In this document: one piece after another, positions 14,123-14,925 of the stretch | Layout: each line of letters opens with the position of its first letter | Numbering within the stretch: position 1 is the stretch's first letter | Assembly: GCA_030609245.1 (NCBI GenBank) | Contig: JAUWCP010000036.1 | Span: forward strand, 1 to 14,925 | From: Hyphomicrobium sp. | Lineage (GTDB): Bacteria > Pseudomonadota > Alphaproteobacteria > Rhizobiales > Hyphomicrobiaceae | Length of the DNA stretch: 14,925 bases | Reading direction: 5' to 3' | The notes under the pieces: model-generated | Seen by the model: only the letters and a program-made list of their open reading frames with translations | What the model was told of the DNA's origin: nothing | Database searches by the model: none | Position numbers and translations under genes: made by a program

Positions 14123-14925
14123 ATGAAACGTCACACTCTCTATGGCATTGCCTACCACAGCGCTGGCGTGCTGATCGCGTTTTTCATCGTCGCCTATGTC
14201 GTTCGCTCGGCATTGTTTGTGGAGGTGACGGCTCCGTGCAGCACGCGCTATCCGGCAGGCATGCTGTTCACGCTTCAGACGAGCGACGGTGTGTTGATGT
14301 CGCCCGCCCAGCTGCAGGCCCGTGTCGGCTTGCCTGAAAGAGGCGTAATGGAAAACACCAAGGTCGTTCCCGTCTCCCAGGGCCCTTCGCGCACGGCGCT
14401 GGAAGTGAAACTCGCAAACGTTGCAGACATGGAGGAGGACGACGCAGAACCGAAAAACGGCCTCGAGTTTCGCTGGAGGCCACCAGGCATGAGCACCGCT
14501 CAGGCCGCCTGCTTGAGTTACGACCTTTGGCTTCCAAAGACGTTCGAGTTTGGCCGCGGCGGTGTTCTGCCGGGCATCTTTGGGGGAACGCCTGATCTAA
14601 ACTCCGTCTTCGCCACGCGCGTTGCGTGGAACGACATGAGCGAGGTCAGCGTCAATGTCAAATCTTCCAGTGGCAAGGCCTACGGTATTGGCCGCCACAA
14701 AATGGCCTTCGCACCTGGGCGCTGGGTGACTATCGAGCAGGAAGTTGTGCTCAATTCGCCTGGAAAGTTGGACGGTACGGTGCACTTATGGGTTGATGGA
14801 GAATTACGCGCAGAAAATACGAAAATTGCGATGCGCGCAGATGAAAACTCCAATATTTCAGGTGTTCTCTCCGACGTCGGCTACACGCGCCGCAGCAAAA
14901 CTGTCAGCACGATTCGTCTTTCGCC
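14123..14925 (+). CDS. Membrane-anchored or exported protein with a polysaccharide lyase 14-like domain, 3' end outside the window
   Basis: From the ATG at 14123 the frame is open to the window edge, giving 267 residues. A single N-terminal hydrophobic segment (about 8-33) after MKRH looks like a signal anchor or uncleaved signal peptide. From about residue 85 the sequence has the feel of a jelly-roll lyase: LSYDLWLPKTFEFGRGGVLP (131-150) leading to GIFGG (151-155), then RWVTIEQEVVLNSPGKLDG (200-218) and HLWVDGE (221-227). These resemble the strand and GGKLPG(L/I)xGG motifs of polysaccharide lyase family 14 and related alginate-lyase-like domains. Residues 99-112 form an acidic linker. The catalytic residues cannot be judged on a partial sequence, so the family is probable and the substrate unknown. 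The ribosome-binding site is weak. It is co-directional with the dehydrogenase, 155 nt away, with no evident functional link. Confidence 0.7.
   Translation, partial: MKRHTLYGIAYHSAGVLIAFFIVAYVVRSALFVEVTAPCSTRYPAGMLFTLQTSDGVLMSPAQLQARVGLPERGVMENTKVVPVSQGPSRTALEVKLANVADMEEDDAEPKNGLEFRWRPPGMSTAQAACLSYDLWLPKTFEFGRGGVLPGIFGGTPDLNSVFATRVAWNDMSEVSVNVKSSSGKAYGIGRHKMAFAPGRWVTIEQEVVLNSPGKLDGTVHLWVDGELRAENTKIAMRADENSNISGVLSDVGYTRRSKTVSTIRLS

Noticed and set aside
1..14925. CRISPR arrays, tRNA/rRNA genes, intact insertion sequences or phage genes
   Set aside because: No regularly spaced repeats, RNA-gene hallmarks, transposase or phage protein motifs were found on either strand by reading.

Overview
The window reads as chromosomal DNA of a serine-cycle methylotroph in the Alphaproteobacteria, most likely Hyphomicrobium or a close relative in Hyphomicrobiales. 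The reasons are high GC, a contiguous block of serine-cycle carbon assimilation genes (serine-glyoxylate aminotransferase, malyl-CoA lyase, malate thiokinase A and B, a divergent PEP carboxylase), and an intergenic palindromic repeat of a style I associate with Rhizobiales-type genomes. The genus is an inference. No RNA gene, CRISPR array, intact insertion sequence or phage gene was seen.

Layout. 1-460 (minus): N-terminal part of a TerC/YjbE-type membrane protein, cut by the window edge. 649-1647 (minus): EamA/DMT-family transporter. 1840-2754 (plus): cation diffusion facilitator, probably a zinc exporter, divergent from the DMT gene. 2831-3481 (plus): NarL/LuxR-type response regulator whose phosphoacceptor aspartate is replaced by glycine. 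3482-3873: gene-free leader with a strong hairpin. 3874-5088: sga, followed by a convincing intrinsic terminator. 5231-11299: mcl, mtkA, mtkB, ppc on the plus strand with gaps of 31, 14 and 150 nt. 11308-11458: two palindromic repeat units between convergent genes. 11456-12388 (minus): secreted protein with two related domains. 12561-13967 (plus): FAD-linked D-lactate/glycolate-type dehydrogenase. 14123 to the edge (plus): N-terminal part of a membrane-anchored protein resembling polysaccharide lyase family 14.

How the genes work together. Sga converts serine and glyoxylate to hydroxypyruvate and glycine. PEP carboxylase fixes CO2/bicarbonate onto PEP to give oxaloacetate, which malate dehydrogenase (not in this window) reduces to malate. 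MtkAB makes malyl-CoA from malate with ATP and CoA. Mcl splits malyl-CoA into acetyl-CoA and glyoxylate, and glyoxylate returns to Sga. Hydroxypyruvate reductase, glycerate kinase, mtdA and fch are not in this window.

The points most worth a second look are the Asp-less response regulator directly upstream of sga, the PEP carboxylase with altered active-site and inhibitor-site motifs, and the TA-bounded palindromic repeat pair that supplies the stop codon of the neighbouring gene. No wholly new system was identified. The core of the window is a known pathway with unusual components.
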